DNA of 64,000 bases from NCBI RefSeq assembly GCF_023715205.1, contig NZ_JAMBNR010000018.1:43009-107008 (forward strand). Reading direction: 5' to 3'. The notes under the pieces were generated by a model. It searched no databases. It saw nothing but the letters and a program-made list of their open reading frames with translations, and was not told the origin of the DNA. Shown here piece after piece: positions 27,142 to 35,909 of the stretch. Numbering within the stretch: the stretch's first letter is position 1; each line of letters opens with the position of its first letter. The position numbers and the translations under genes are program-made. This stretch comes from Mesobacillus maritimus. GTDB lineage: Bacteria > Bacillota > Bacilli > Bacillales > Cytobacillaceae.

Positions 27142-27229
27142 TTTTTTAGCTATTCTTCAAGGCCCGCTAATATCTTGTTTTTCCCCTACCACAAACCTCT
27201 CTACTAACTATATCCACCTTTCAACAGAA

Positions 27230-27266
27230 AAAAGCCCTTTCGTTTACGAGAACGAAAGAGCTTTTT
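27230..27266. terminator. Bidirectional terminator
   Basis: AAAAGCCCTTTCGTT and AACGAAAGAGCTTTTT arms with loop TACGAG. R1 begins a few bases later. Confidence 0.85.
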
Positions 27267-27270
27267 GGTT

Positions 27271-27312
27271 TCGACATATCTCGGGGCGTCCCTGTGACTT
27301 TTTCGACAAATC
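27271..27312. repeat. R1 repeat, one unit
   Basis: TCGACATATCTCGGGGCGTC then CCTGTGACTTTTTCGACA, between a terminator and the 3' end of the efflux gene. Confidence 0.87.
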
Positions 27313-27330
27313 CCAATCCACCCCTGCTAT

Positions 27331-28839
27331 TTATACTGTTTGTTCTTCAGCCACAACTGTGTTTTCTGGTGTTTGTGTGGCTGGGGTGACGCGTTTGATG
27401 AAGAAGGCTAGGATTAATGCGACGACGGTGATGAACGTTGCGATGAGGAAGGCGAAGTTGATGCCTTCGAGCATGGCCTGGTTCATGAGTTGTGTCTGCA
27501 TTTCGGCCATTGCTTGTTCGGACAGTCCCACTGGTGGGTTGGCCATCGCTTCTGCCGCTAGTTCTTCCGCTTTCGCCTCTGTTCGGTTGTTCATAACCGT
27601 AATCAATAACGCTGAGCCAATCGCACCAGAAACCTGCTGCAAGGTGTTGTTCAACGCCGTTCCGTGTGGGTTATCCATCATTGGCAACTGGTTTAATCCG
27701 TTCGTCATCACTGGCATCATCGTCATCGACATCCCGAAACTACGCACCGCAAATAAAAGCATAATGCTAAAATACGATGTCGTCATATCCAATTGCGTGA
27801 AATAGTAATTCGTCACTACGACAACCACTAACCCAATTATCGCCATCATTCGAGCACCGTACTTATCAAACAATCGGCCTGTAATCGGGGACATAAAGCC
27901 CATCACGAGTGCCCCTGGGAGCATTAACAAACCAGATTCAAACGGGGAAATCCCGCGAATGGTTTGGATATAAATCGGAATTAAAATCATTCCCGAGAAC
28001 ATCGCGATCGAAATGACAATCGAAATCGCCGAAGACAAAGCAAACATCGGATATTTAAAGATTTGGAACTTCAGCATCGGATCATCCATGCGCAACTGGC
28101 GCAAAATCAAAATCACTAAGCATACCGCGCCAACAACAATTGTTCCATAAACAATCGGATCGCTCCAGCCTTTATCTCCCGCTGAGCTAAATCCGTACAA
28201 CAATCCACCGAACGCAAAACTTGATAATACGAGCGACAAGACATCAAGTTTGATCTCACGTTGTTGCGTAATATTTTTTAATTTAAAAATCGCTAATACA
28301 ATCGTTAAAACGGAAAATGGCAGTACAATGTTAAACAACATTCTCCAGCCATAATGTTCAACAACCCAACCGGATAAAGTTGGTCCTAATGCTGGTGCAA
28401 CGACCATAACAAGACCAAACATTCCCATCGCGGTTCCACGTTTTTCAATTGGAAACGCCGTTAACATGACATTCATCAACAACGGCATCATCACCGCAGA
28501 ACCGGCAGCTTGAATCAAGCGCGCCACTAGTAGCACTTCAAAAACAGGCGCTAGACTTGCCACCAAGGTTCCGATTGTAAACATTGTCATCGCGGTCATA
28601 AACAAGCTTTTATTTTTAAACCGCTGAATAAAAAACGCACTGGCCGGGATCAAAATCCCGTTAATCAACATATATCCATTCGTTAACCACTGAACGGAAG
28701 TCGGGCTCACTTCAAACTCGTTCATGATCGATGGCAACGCTACATTCAATAAAGTTTCATTTAAAATTGCTACAAACGCTCCAATAAATAAAATCGCAAT
28801 CATCCCATATGGAGGTTTATTTTGTGATGTTTCGACCAT
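27331..28839 (-). CDS. DHA2-family MFS multidrug efflux transporter (EmrB/QacA type)
   Basis: A 502-residue drug:H+ antiporter with 14 expected membrane helices. Family motifs: LNETLLNVALPSIMNEF in helix 1 region, RLIQAAGSAVMMPL, and motif C GPTLSGWVVEHYGWRMLFNI. A periphery motif GRLFDKYGARMM is seen in the second half. This matches the Bacillus LmrB/EmrB branch. The ATG at 28839 has GGAG 7 nt upstream; a GTG at 28845 is inside that spacing. It is divergent from a TetR-type gene at 28994, its likely repressor. Substrates unknown. Confidence 0.9.
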   Translation of the reverse strand: MVETSQNKPPYGMIAILFIGAFVAILNETLLNVALPSIMNEFEVSPTSVQWLTNGYMLINGILIPASAFFIQRFKNKSLFMTAMTMFTIGTLVASLAPVFEVLLVARLIQAAGSAVMMPLLMNVMLTAFPIEKRGTAMGMFGLVMVVAPALGPTLSGWVVEHYGWRMLFNIVLPFSVLTIVLAIFKLKNITQQREIKLDVLSLVLSSFAFGGLLYGFSSAGDKGWSDPIVYGTIVVGAVCLVILILRQLRMDDPMLKFQIFKYPMFALSSAISIVISIAMFSGMILIPIYIQTIRGISPFESGLLMLPGALVMGFMSPITGRLFDKYGARMMAIIGLVVVVVTNYYFTQLDMTTSYFSIMLLFAVRSFGMSMTMMPVMTNGLNQLPMMDNPHGTALNNTLQQVSGAIGSALLITVMNNRTEAKAEELAAEAMANPPVGLSEQAMAEMQTQLMNQAMLEGINFAFLIATFITVVALILAFFIKRVTPATQTPENTVVAEEQTV

Positions 28840-28993
28840 ACGCACACTCCTATCCCCTTAAAATTTACTTTCCAATAATATACCCACAGTCTAAAAAAAT
28901 CAACAGTTTCACACTTACCATTGAAATACATTTGAAATAAAGGGTTTTCACTAGTACAATTAAAATAGACTAACGTTCTACTTTGGAGGAGAC

Positions 28994-29902
28994 ATGAATA
29001 AAAAGAAGAAACAAATCATTGAAGTTGCCCATAAACTTTTTATCGAAAAAGGCTTTGCCAATACATCGATTCAAGACATTTTAGATGAAGCCAAAATCGC
29101 AAAAGGAACGTTTTACAACTATTTCACTTCGAAAAATGAATGCTTGATTAGCATTTTAGAAGTGGTAAAAGAAGAGGCAGAAGAAATCCGTAAAGAATTG
29201 TTAATCGGGAAAAGCTTGGCCGACGAGCAAGTCTTTGCCGAACAAGTCTCCGCACGACTGCATATTGATCAAAAACATAACATCATGGCCTTGTTTTCCA
29301 CGACGACGATTATGAATGATAAAGAACTTCGCCAATTTATGATCAACATGCATGTAAATGAACTTCGCTGGATTGCTCAGCGTTTCATCCAGCTGTACGG
29401 CGAGGAGACGAAGGAAATTGCTTTTGACCAAGCGGTGACATTTTTAGGGATTCTGCAACATGTTTTACAAGTGAAAAGCATCCGGAACTCCACCTGCTTT
29501 TCACCCAACGAAGCCGTCCAATTTGCTTTAAAACAAGTCAGGACACTGATTCAGCAAAAGCCGCAACCTTCTGAGGTTTTGTTCACCGACTGGATCGCCA
29601 CGGCGTCAGCGGACACATCAAGTGAAGAAAAATCACTAGCCATGCTTGCGGAGGAGGCAATTGAAGCGGTCGAAACCGTTCTTAAAGACGACCCGGCTAA
29701 AAAACAACTAGAACTATACGAATTTATCTATTCCGAACTAAAAAACGACTACCCCCGAGTGATGGTTCTCGAAAGCATTTGGATAACCTTATCGCAAGCA
29801 AAAGACACCCTATCTGAAAAACAAAAAGACCTGTTAACCGCTCTTTCTAGCTACCTGGAAAAACATAAACAGGAATCGACAAAACCCGGGGCGTCCCTGT
29901 GA
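28994..29902 (+). CDS. TetR-family regulator with repeat-derived C-terminus
   Basis: A 302-residue TetR-type regulator, long for the family (usually near 200). The N-terminal HTH is TSIQDILDEAKIAKGTFYNYF then TSK; the remainder is helical with two similar-length halves. GGAGGAG precedes the ATG. It is divergent from the efflux pump and probably represses it. The last codons encode STKPGASL and the TGA stop, and these bases (29876-29902) are an R1 repeat unit, so the original C-terminus was replaced or truncated by repeat insertion. Confidence 0.85.
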   Translation: MNKKKKQIIEVAHKLFIEKGFANTSIQDILDEAKIAKGTFYNYFTSKNECLISILEVVKEEAEEIRKELLIGKSLADEQVFAEQVSARLHIDQKHNIMALFSTTTIMNDKELRQFMINMHVNELRWIAQRFIQLYGEETKEIAFDQAVTFLGILQHVLQVKSIRNSTCFSPNEAVQFALKQVRTLIQQKPQPSEVLFTDWIATASADTSSEEKSLAMLAEEAIEAVETVLKDDPAKKQLELYEFIYSELKNDYPRVMVLESIWITLSQAKDTLSEKQKDLLTALSSYLEKHKQESTKPGASL

Positions 29903-29917
29903 CTTTTTCGACAAAAA
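29876..29917. repeat. R1 repeat inside the TetR coding end
   Basis: TCGACAAAACCCGGGGCGTC then CCTGTGACTTTTTCGACA. Codons TCG ACA AAA CCC GGG GCG TCC CTG TGA end the TetR gene. Confidence 0.92.
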
Positions 29918-29961
29918 AAGCGTAAGGTTCCCACACATCAAGGGTTCCTTACGCTTTTTAT
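29915..29961. terminator. Bidirectional terminator
   Basis: AAAAAGCGTAAGG and CCTTACGCTTTTT form a 13-bp stem between convergent TetR and GPH symporter genes. Confidence 0.88.
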
Positions 29962-30019
29962 TCTTTTACTTGTATGAGTTGTTTTAATACGAATTAACAC
30001 AACGCGCGATGGCTAGTTC

Positions 30020-31399
30020 TTACTTCCGCTTTCGTGCATGCAATTCTGAGAGAATCTGCGAGTATTGTTGGTCTAGCTTGTACATCCACATTAGGATTGC
30101 TTGGAAAACAGCTAATGCTAATGGAAGGTAAATATTCAAGACTAGAATCATTGTGTTAGCAGAGTCGGTTTGTTCGGCAGCTCCGCCTACATACCCGCCA
30201 AATGCCAATAACCAACCGATTAGAGCCCCACCAAGACCTGCTCCTACTTTCATGCCAAAGCTTGCGGCACTGTTGATTAAACCTTGGGTACGGAAACCAA
30301 ATTTCCATTCCCCATATTCTGCAGTGTCATTGATCATCGCATAAATAAAGATAATCGTCGGCACTAAACCGAAACCTTGAACAATCGTTCCGGTTAAGAA
30401 TATTTGTAAACTTGTAGGGTCGATTAGCTTAATAATCGGACCAAAGATTCCAATGATTGAAACCAAGAAAGCGATGTTTCGCTTTCCATACTTTGCTGTT
30501 AATTTTGCCGCAAAGAAGAATCCGATAATCGAAGGAATAAACAGCAGTAAACTTGCGATGGAAAAATAAGCTGCATTTCCAAGAATGTACGTTGTATAAT
30601 ACAATCCTGCCCCAGTGACAAGGGCATTTAACGTATACGTAATCACACAATACAATGTCATAATCAGCCAATATTTATTCAGGAACAGTGATTTTAACCC
30701 AACGTTAAATTGCACCTTCTCCTTTGCCTGAACATTTGATTGCCCCACTCTTTCTTTCGTAGCACGGAATGCGAGGTAACTCGTGACAATAATGGTCCCG
30801 CCACTAATCGCTGCAACCACGGCCCACCCTGTTTTGCCTCCAATGGCACTTGCCACCGGTTGGGCGAGAATGGTAATGACAAGGGTTGCTAGCATCGTAA
30901 AAATACCAGTGTAAATATTTAAAACCGAACGCCCTTGCGGTTCTTGTGTCATATAGCCAAGCAAGGTTTTGTACGGAATCGACATCGCTGTATAGACAAA
31001 AATTAATAGAATATAAGTCGCGTATGCATAAACAATTTTTCCGCCAGTCCCCAACTCTGGAACGGTGAAAAGTAAAAAGGTCGTGACACCTAATGGAACC
31101 CCCATCCATAGAAGCCATGGTCGTGCCTTCCCATGTTTTGATTTCGTTCGGTCAACCAGCGTTCCCATTCCAATGTCCGTGACGCCATCGAATAATCGAG
31201 CAACGAGCATCAAGGTACCAACCACACCCGCAGAGATGCCGGCTACATCGGTATAATAATAGGTTAGAAACGTGCCAACCAACGTCCAGGTAAGGATGAC
31301 CCCAAAGAACCCCACCCCGTAATTCAACATCTCCTTATGCCCCGGCTGGTCTTGCTGAACGGACTCAGACGGACTCACTTGCTGCTTGTTTACTAACAT
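30020..31399 (-). CDS. GPH-family glycoside/pentoside:cation symporter
   Basis: A 459-residue, 12-helix membrane symporter of the glycoside-pentoside-hexuronide family (MelB, XynB/YicJ, UidB relatives). Signatures: LNYGVGFFGVILTWTLVGTF, DGVTDIGMGTLVDRTKSKHG then KARPW, SIPYKTLLGYMTQEPQGRS, and NDTAEYGEWKFGFRTQGL near residue 365. It would import an oligosaccharide or uronide with Na+ or H+. No hydrolase is adjacent, so the substrate is unknown. The ATG at 31399 is preferred because GGGGG stands 6 nt upstream; the one at 31405 touches the ribosome site. Confidence 0.9.
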   Translation of the reverse strand: MLVNKQQVSPSESVQQDQPGHKEMLNYGVGFFGVILTWTLVGTFLTYYYTDVAGISAGVVGTLMLVARLFDGVTDIGMGTLVDRTKSKHGKARPWLLWMGVPLGVTTFLLFTVPELGTGGKIVYAYATYILLIFVYTAMSIPYKTLLGYMTQEPQGRSVLNIYTGIFTMLATLVITILAQPVASAIGGKTGWAVVAAISGGTIIVTSYLAFRATKERVGQSNVQAKEKVQFNVGLKSLFLNKYWLIMTLYCVITYTLNALVTGAGLYYTTYILGNAAYFSIASLLLFIPSIIGFFFAAKLTAKYGKRNIAFLVSIIGIFGPIIKLIDPTSLQIFLTGTIVQGFGLVPTIIFIYAMINDTAEYGEWKFGFRTQGLINSAASFGMKVGAGLGGALIGWLLAFGGYVGGAAEQTDSANTMILVLNIYLPLALAVFQAILMWMYKLDQQYSQILSELHARKRK

Positions 31400-31554
31400 C
31401 CCCATCCCCCTCTAATCCTCCTAAAAAACTTTTAGATTAGTTCTTTATCCTTTATTACATACCAACCATTCAGTATTACGATAAGTATAGCCTGTGTTAT
31501 TTGAAAATTCTATATCTTACGAGCAGAAAGATTGACAGGATTCTAGACTTTCGT

Positions 31555-31593
31555 TCGACATAACCCGGGGCGTCCCTGTGACTTTTTCGACAA
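31555..31593. repeat. R1 repeat, one unit
   Basis: TCGACATAACCCGGGGCGTC then CCTGTGACTTTTTCGACAAG, upstream of the GPH symporter gene. Confidence 0.87.
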
Positions 31594-31603
31594 GTGGTCA
31601 AAC

Positions 31604-31654
31604 AAAAAGAACCCAAAAAGCAGATTATAGTAAGCTACTCTTGGGTTCTTCGAT
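31604..31654. terminator. Intrinsic terminator flanked by R1 units
   Basis: AAGAACCCAA (31607-31616) and TTGGGTTCTT (31641-31650) arms. It has no convergent gene on the plus side; R1 units lie on both sides. Confidence 0.7.
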
Positions 31655-31667
31655 TATTTCTAATGAT

Positions 31668-31699
31668 TCGACAAAAACCGAGGTGTGCCTGTGACTTTT
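31668..31699. repeat. R1 repeat, one diverged unit
   Basis: TCGACAAAAACCGAGGTGTG then CCTGTGACTTTT, 15 nt after the terminator hairpin. Confidence 0.8.
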
Positions 31700-31703
31700 A
31701 ATA

Positions 31704-31881
31704 GGCTCTTTACTCACCCGTTATTTCTTTTGACACCAAAAACATCTGAATGAACTAGGTTATACAATAAAATAGTTTATATATGAGAAAAGAGCATGCA
31801 AACTTTATAAAACATACGAAATGGGTTCTATTTCGTTAAAATCGGCTTTTGGATTTTAACAACTATCTTTCCGAAAACAGC
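31704..31881 (-). repeat. R2 interspersed repeat, copy c
   Basis: Full-length copy. GCTCTTTACTCA at the left pairs with TGAGAAAAGAGC in the middle, followed by GTTAAAATC/GATTTTAAC. Over 31782-31881 it is nearly identical to copy b at 14018. It ends 2 bp before the stop codon of the stress protein gene (31884). Confidence 0.85.
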
Positions 31882-31883
31882 TT

Positions 31884-32465
31884 TTAATAATACCGGCTAG
31901 GATCAATCTGGTCGATTGCGTTTCGTTTGGGTTGTTCTTTTGAGGGGTCGACTTCGGCTATTTCTCGTTGTGAGGCGGTATGGTCTATGGTTGTATTTAT
32001 TGGTTTTCCTGCTTTGTTGACCATCACAAGGATTTTCCCGTTTTGCATTTCCTCTTCATACCGATTGGCGTCTTCTTCAGAGATGCCTAAGCCAACGAGG
32101 GCTCCGGCAATGCCGCCAACACCAATTCCTGCTGCTCCGCCAACAAACGCCGCGGCAATCGGACCGGCTGCAAGAATCGGCCCGATTCCGGGAACGGTAA
32201 ATGCGCCAAATCCAGCAAGCAGTCCTGCTAAACCGCCGACTAAACTTCCGGTAGCAGCACCTGTTTTGGCTCCTTCATTCATCCTTGAGCGAACAGGACC
32301 ATCCCCACTGCCAACCCCTAATTTTTCAAGCATTTCCCGATTATTCGTAATCACCGAAATATCTTTCGGTGCATAACCTTGTTTCTTTAACTCCTCTACC
32401 GCCTCATCCGCCTCCGCTTCCCGGTCAAACACACCTACAATATGAAGGATTTCTTGGTTTGTCAT
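31884..32465 (-). CDS. SigB-dependent general stress protein (YflT/GsiB-like glycine-rich)
   Basis: A 193-residue protein. The N-terminal 60 residues form an YflT-type domain (HIVGVFDREAEADEAVEELK, then YAPKDISVITNN), as in general stress protein 17M. A central glycine/alanine-rich hydrophobic segment (GSLVGGLAGLLAGFGAFTVP and GGAAGIGVGGIAGALVGLG) could insert in a membrane. The tail is acidic and ends QIDPSRYY. GAGGAGG precedes the ATG. A canonical SigB promoter lies at 32500-32525, so induction by stress is expected. Function is unknown. R2 follows its stop codon. Confidence 0.82.
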   Translation of the reverse strand: MTNQEILHIVGVFDREAEADEAVEELKKQGYAPKDISVITNNREMLEKLGVGSGDGPVRSRMNEGAKTGAATGSLVGGLAGLLAGFGAFTVPGIGPILAAGPIAAAFVGGAAGIGVGGIAGALVGLGISEEDANRYEEEMQNGKILVMVNKAGKPINTTIDHTASQREIAEVDPSKEQPKRNAIDQIDPSRYY

Positions 32466-32499
32466 TGGCCTGCCTCCTCTAAGAAGTACTTTTCATTAA

Positions 32500-32525
32500 A
32501 TACCCTAAGAATGGATTGAGTAAAC
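32500..32525 (-). promoter_or_regulatory. SigB promoter of the general stress gene
   Basis: On the minus strand GTTTAC (32520-32525), a 14-bp spacer and GGGTAT (32500-32505) match the SigB consensus GTTTAA-N12-15-GGGTAT almost perfectly. It lies 35 bp upstream of the start codon of the YflT-domain protein. Confidence 0.85.
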
Positions 32526-32655
32526 AAATGAGAATTAGTGAAGGGGTTGTTGTTTTTGAGGTTGTTGGGTTTGTGATTCTTCCATTCCTCACATTTTACT
32601 AAGGTATCTTGTTTTAGAAGTCCAGGAGGCAATTTTGCTCATTGCACCAATTTCG

Positions 32656-33471
32656 CTACTCCACATCTCCATTCACCCAATTCCCCGTATAGACCGATCC
32701 ATCTGAATACCGCATGGTCCCTTGACCATGAGGCTTACCATTGTAAAAGTTCCCGGTATATGCTGACCCATCGATAAATTTTAGCGTACCATAGCCGGTC
32801 ATTTGTCCTTGAAAAAAGTCACCGGTGTATGTTTGGCCGTTTGTCCAGATAATGGTTCCCTTCCCATGAGGCTGGCCACCTTTGAATTCCCCGGTATATT
32901 TCGTCCCATCCGGCCACTTGTAACTGCTTTGCCCGCTTAGAGTCTCGTTCTGATTGACTTGACCCGCTGGAGTAGCAACCTCTTTCTGCCCTACATCTGT
33001 TCCTCTATTAGTAAAAAAAGCAATCGCTAAAAGAACAATGATTGGGACCAATCCTTTTTTAAAATCAAAATTTTTCCTCTTGTTTCCCTTCATACTTTTG
33101 GAGGAAACTCTCTTCGTTTCATATTCCGTGCTAAACAAAATTCGCTCGCACTTTTTACAAGTGTTTCTCAGTGGTTCATTCGCTGTTTTACAAAATGGAC
33201 AGATGTAAAAATTCTGTGATTTACGGATAGAAGAACCTTTTTGGGAAGTCGTTTGAAGCGGCCTCTTTTTTTGAAAAACCCGATTCGTTTGTTTACTTAA
33301 TTTCTGATAACAAATCCCACATAAAACAATTTTTGTATAAATATTCCCTTTCTCCTCTGGATGGAGAACCTCAAAGGCCGTTCTTTCGCTCTCTGTGACT
33401 AGATTGTTGTTTTTATCCACATACATGGGGCGAAGCATACTATCAAAGCTATTACAATGATGACATTTCAT
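32656..33471 (-). CDS. Zinc-ribbon/MORN-repeat membrane protein
   Basis: A 271-residue protein in three parts. The N-terminus has CxxC pairs (MKCHHC; LCGICYQ) and a second zinc ribbon CPFCKTANEPLRNTCKKC near residues 90-108. A single hydrophobic segment (LVPIIVLLAIAFFT) follows at about 141-154. The C-terminus has four MORN repeats (YKWPDGTKYTGEFKGGQPHG, IIWTNGQTYTGDF, LKFIDGSAYTGNF, MRYSDGSVYTGNW). MORN repeats are usually linked to membrane lipid or protein contact; here they would lie outside if the zinc part is cytoplasmic. No known Bacillus counterpart is recognised. It is monocistronic. Confidence 0.75.
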   Translation of the reverse strand: MKCHHCNSFDSMLRPMYVDKNNNLVTESERTAFEVLHPEEKGNIYTKIVLCGICYQKLSKQTNRVFQKKRPLQTTSQKGSSIRKSQNFYICPFCKTANEPLRNTCKKCERILFSTEYETKRVSSKSMKGNKRKNFDFKKGLVPIIVLLAIAFFTNRGTDVGQKEVATPAGQVNQNETLSGQSSYKWPDGTKYTGEFKGGQPHGKGTIIWTNGQTYTGDFFQGQMTGYGTLKFIDGSAYTGNFYNGKPHGQGTMRYSDGSVYTGNWVNGDVE

Positions 33472-33588
33472 AGTAAACCAACCTACTCTATTAAATTTGA
33501 CCTCTTAATGAATAAAACCAAGCCTATATACCTCTTATTATAGCAAAATTTTACAAGTATCAGTTCAAAAGAATGATTAAAATTCACC

Positions 33589-33638
33589 TGTGGAACACTC
33601 CCGTGAAACAAGAAAATTCGGGGCGTCCCTGTGACTTT
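33589..33638. repeat. R1b repeat variant
   Basis: TGTGGAACACTCCCGTGAAA and CAAGAAAATTCGGGGCGTCC then CTGTGAC. The left part replaces the TCGACAAAA block of R1 and is shared with 37829 and 60728. Confidence 0.85.
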
Positions 33639-33658
33639 GTATGCAAAACGACCCACAC

Positions 33659-33672
33659 ATGTAAGCGCTTTA
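33659..33672 (+). promoter_or_regulatory. cre-like site upstream of the M28 peptidase
   Basis: TGTAAGCGCTTTAT fits the catabolite-response consensus in 11 of 14 positions. It lies about 90 bp upstream of the secreted peptidase gene; CcpA control of an extracellular protease is plausible. Confidence 0.4.
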
Positions 33673-33762
33673 TAGGTTGATGGATTCATTTTTTCGCAGG
33701 TGAAAGGTTTGTATCTCCCGGGAGCGAATATTCGAGGTAGCAAACATTAGGGGGTATTTAGT

Positions 33763-35118
33763 TTGAATAAAGGGAAAAAGCGTTCAGCTGCGGTTTTATC
33801 TACAATTCTTTTAGCTTCGTCTTTCTCAGTGGTGGCTCCACCACTCGCACAGCCTGTGGCGGCGGCCGAGAACAAGGTGGTCCATCCTAGCGCGAAAGCT
33901 CATGATCAAAAAGTGATTGCAAGAGTAAGCCAAGAGCGGATGTTTGCGGATGCAAGCTATTTGGCGGACACCATTGGTCCACGAGTCACTGGGACAGAAA
34001 CCGAACAACAAGCGGCAGAATTTATTCGGGAGCGTCTAACTTCTCTCGGGTATGAAGTGGAAACACAGGAGTTCGGTATTCCCGATAAAGGGGGTGGACA
34101 CCTGCATACGAGCGATGACAACGAGGTCCTGATTACCATTCCTGCTGGTTCTGGTGGGACGTCCGAGGAAGGAATGACGGCGCCATTGTTTGATGCAAAA
34201 CTAGGGAAACCTGAGAATTTTACAGATGAAGCAAAAGGAAAGATCGCGCTGATTTCTCGTGGTGAGCTGACTTTTGTTGAAAAAGTTCAAAACGCCGTAG
34301 AAGCCGGTGCGATCGGTGTCATTATTTACAACAATGTTGATGCGTCGGCCCCGTTAAATCCATCGCTTGGCGGGACAAGCTTTGACATCCCAGTCGGCGG
34401 AATCACAAAAGCAAGCGGCGAAGCGTTATTACAAGATGTGGTCGCACAGAACGAAACGGTGAACTTCAATGTTCAACTGCTCAAAAACGTTACCTCGCAA
34501 AACATCATTGCCACACGAGCTCCACAGAAAGGTGACAACCATGAGATTGTCCACGTCTCCGCCCACTACGACAGCGTTCAATTTGCGCCAGGTGCGAGTG
34601 ATAATGCTTCCGGAACAGCGGTGGCACTCGAATTGGCACGCGTCTTAAAGAGCTATCCAATCGACAAAGAAGTTCGGTTTGTCTTTGTTGGGGCTGAGGA
34701 AATTGGCTTGTTAGGGTCGAAATACTATGCGGAGAATTTAAGTGAGGATGAACTTAAGCGCAGCATCGCCAACTTTAATATGGACATGGTCGGGACATCT
34801 TGGGAAAATGCAAGCGCCATTTATATGAACACCCTTGATGGTCAAGCCAATATCGTGACTGATACGGCCTTAAAAACCGCTGAACGCATCGGAACACCTT
34901 CAGAGTTGATTTTATATCAACGTGGCGCTTCTGATCATGAAGCATTTCATGAAGCAGGCATTCCTGCGGTAAACTTTATCCGTCGTGAACCAGGTACAGC
35001 TGCACTCGAGCCATACTACCACACACCACAAGACACGATGGAATATTTAAGTGCCGAACGTCTAAAAGAAGCAGGCGATTTAGTAGGAGCTTCGATTTAT
35101 AGCTTGATTCGGAAATAA
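33763..35118 (+). CDS. Secreted M28-family aminopeptidase with PA domain
   Basis: An exported zinc aminopeptidase of 451 residues. It begins with a long signal peptide ending near AQPVAAAE. A protease-associated (PA) insert is visible at about residues 130-230 (GKIALISRGELTFVEKVQNA; GAIGVIIYNN). The catalytic M28 domain has the di-zinc ligands VSAHYDSV (His), PGASDNASGT (Asp), GAEEIGLLGS (catalytic and metal Glu), NFNMDMVG (Asp) and YHTPQDT (His). It resembles Bacillus YwaD-type enzymes. The start is TTG at 33763, with GGGGG 8 nt upstream; no ATG fits. It is monocistronic with its own terminator. Confidence 0.92.
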   Translation: MNKGKKRSAAVLSTILLASSFSVVAPPLAQPVAAAENKVVHPSAKAHDQKVIARVSQERMFADASYLADTIGPRVTGTETEQQAAEFIRERLTSLGYEVETQEFGIPDKGGGHLHTSDDNEVLITIPAGSGGTSEEGMTAPLFDAKLGKPENFTDEAKGKIALISRGELTFVEKVQNAVEAGAIGVIIYNNVDASAPLNPSLGGTSFDIPVGGITKASGEALLQDVVAQNETVNFNVQLLKNVTSQNIIATRAPQKGDNHEIVHVSAHYDSVQFAPGASDNASGTAVALELARVLKSYPIDKEVRFVFVGAEEIGLLGSKYYAENLSEDELKRSIANFNMDMVGTSWENASAIYMNTLDGQANIVTDTALKTAERIGTPSELILYQRGASDHEAFHEAGIPAVNFIRREPGTAALEPYYHTPQDTMEYLSAERLKEAGDLVGASIYSLIRK

Positions 35119-35213
35119 AACCGATTGAAGAAGACTATTTTTTAAAATCGTTAAAATAACCAATGATCGATTATATAAAAACTCCATCCCTATGACTGAG
35201 TACTACTAATAAT

Positions 35214-35250
35214 GCCCTATCCCCTAAGCCTTTTAAGTGGATAGGGCTTT
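35214..35250 (+). terminator. Intrinsic terminator after the M28 peptidase
   Basis: GCCCTATCC (35214-35222) and GGATAGGGC (35239-35247), followed by TTTG. Confidence 0.8.
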
Positions 35251-35361
35251 GTTATGCTATAGCGAGTGGCCGGCATAAAGTTTCGTTCATCGTTCATTTA
35301 CTTATTCCCAAATCACCCAGCGGCCTGCTTACTGGTAATCACTTTCAAACCTGCCTATCTA

Positions 35362-35523
35362 TTAAATAAGCTTTTTAGTCCCCAGCGTTAACCGCTTTTT
35401 CTTTTTATTGATAGAGTAATTAATGATTTTTTGTAACTCCTCTAATTTTTCAATTGAATCAACATCCTGATGAATATAACGGATTGTTCGTTTGACTGAC
35501 TTAGGTAATTGTTGAAATGCCAC
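35362..35523 (-). CDS. 53-residue lysine-rich protein of unknown function
   Basis: A short reading frame starting at GTG (35521-35523) with GGGAG 9 nt upstream. The product starts MAFQQLPKSVKRTIRYIHQD and ends with a very basic stretch, INKKKKRLTLGTKKLI. The net charge is strongly positive and two amphipathic helices are likely, which would suit a nucleic-acid or spore-associated peptide. I do not recognise the family. It is isolated, between the M28 peptidase terminator and a 386-bp gap. Confidence 0.5.
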   Translation of the reverse strand: MAFQQLPKSVKRTIRYIHQDVDSIEKLEELQKIINYSINKKKKRLTLGTKKLI

Positions 35524-35909
35524 GAATGACCACTCCCGGATTAATTGAATTTAAGTTACCTTTTTAATCGTTCTCTCAGTCCCAACGCCTGTTTTCTGCT
35601 CAAATAGACCGGTACATTTTCGAAGAGTTACTGTTCTATATTAAGAACGTTACTATAAAAATACCAATCGCCAGCCTAACTGTCAATAGCTGTAAAACTT
35701 AACAATTGCTCTCCAAATATGTGTAGTGGAATATTAATAAGATTCTCTCATCCTTCTACTCATTTGTTACGAATGAAACAACTACTTGGCGACCTGCATC
35801 CCCTCCCCTCTACAATAAATCATTCTGGTTAGTATTGATCCAAATAAAAAAGGAAGACCATCCAACTTTTCAGTTAAAATGGTCTTCCTTTTATTAGTCC
35901 TATGTGTAA
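35524..35909. other. Intergenic region, 386 bp
   Basis: AT-rich; no further gene is seen. It contains the upstream region of the 53-residue gene and the bidirectional terminator at 35849-35893. Confidence 0.4.
35849..35893. terminator. Terminator after the riboswitch-controlled small gene
   Basis: AAAGGAAGACCA and TGGTCTTCCTTT form a 12-bp stem with a 19-nt loop and flanking A- and T-runs. It lies 17 bp after the stop of the 65-residue gene. Confidence 0.88.
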
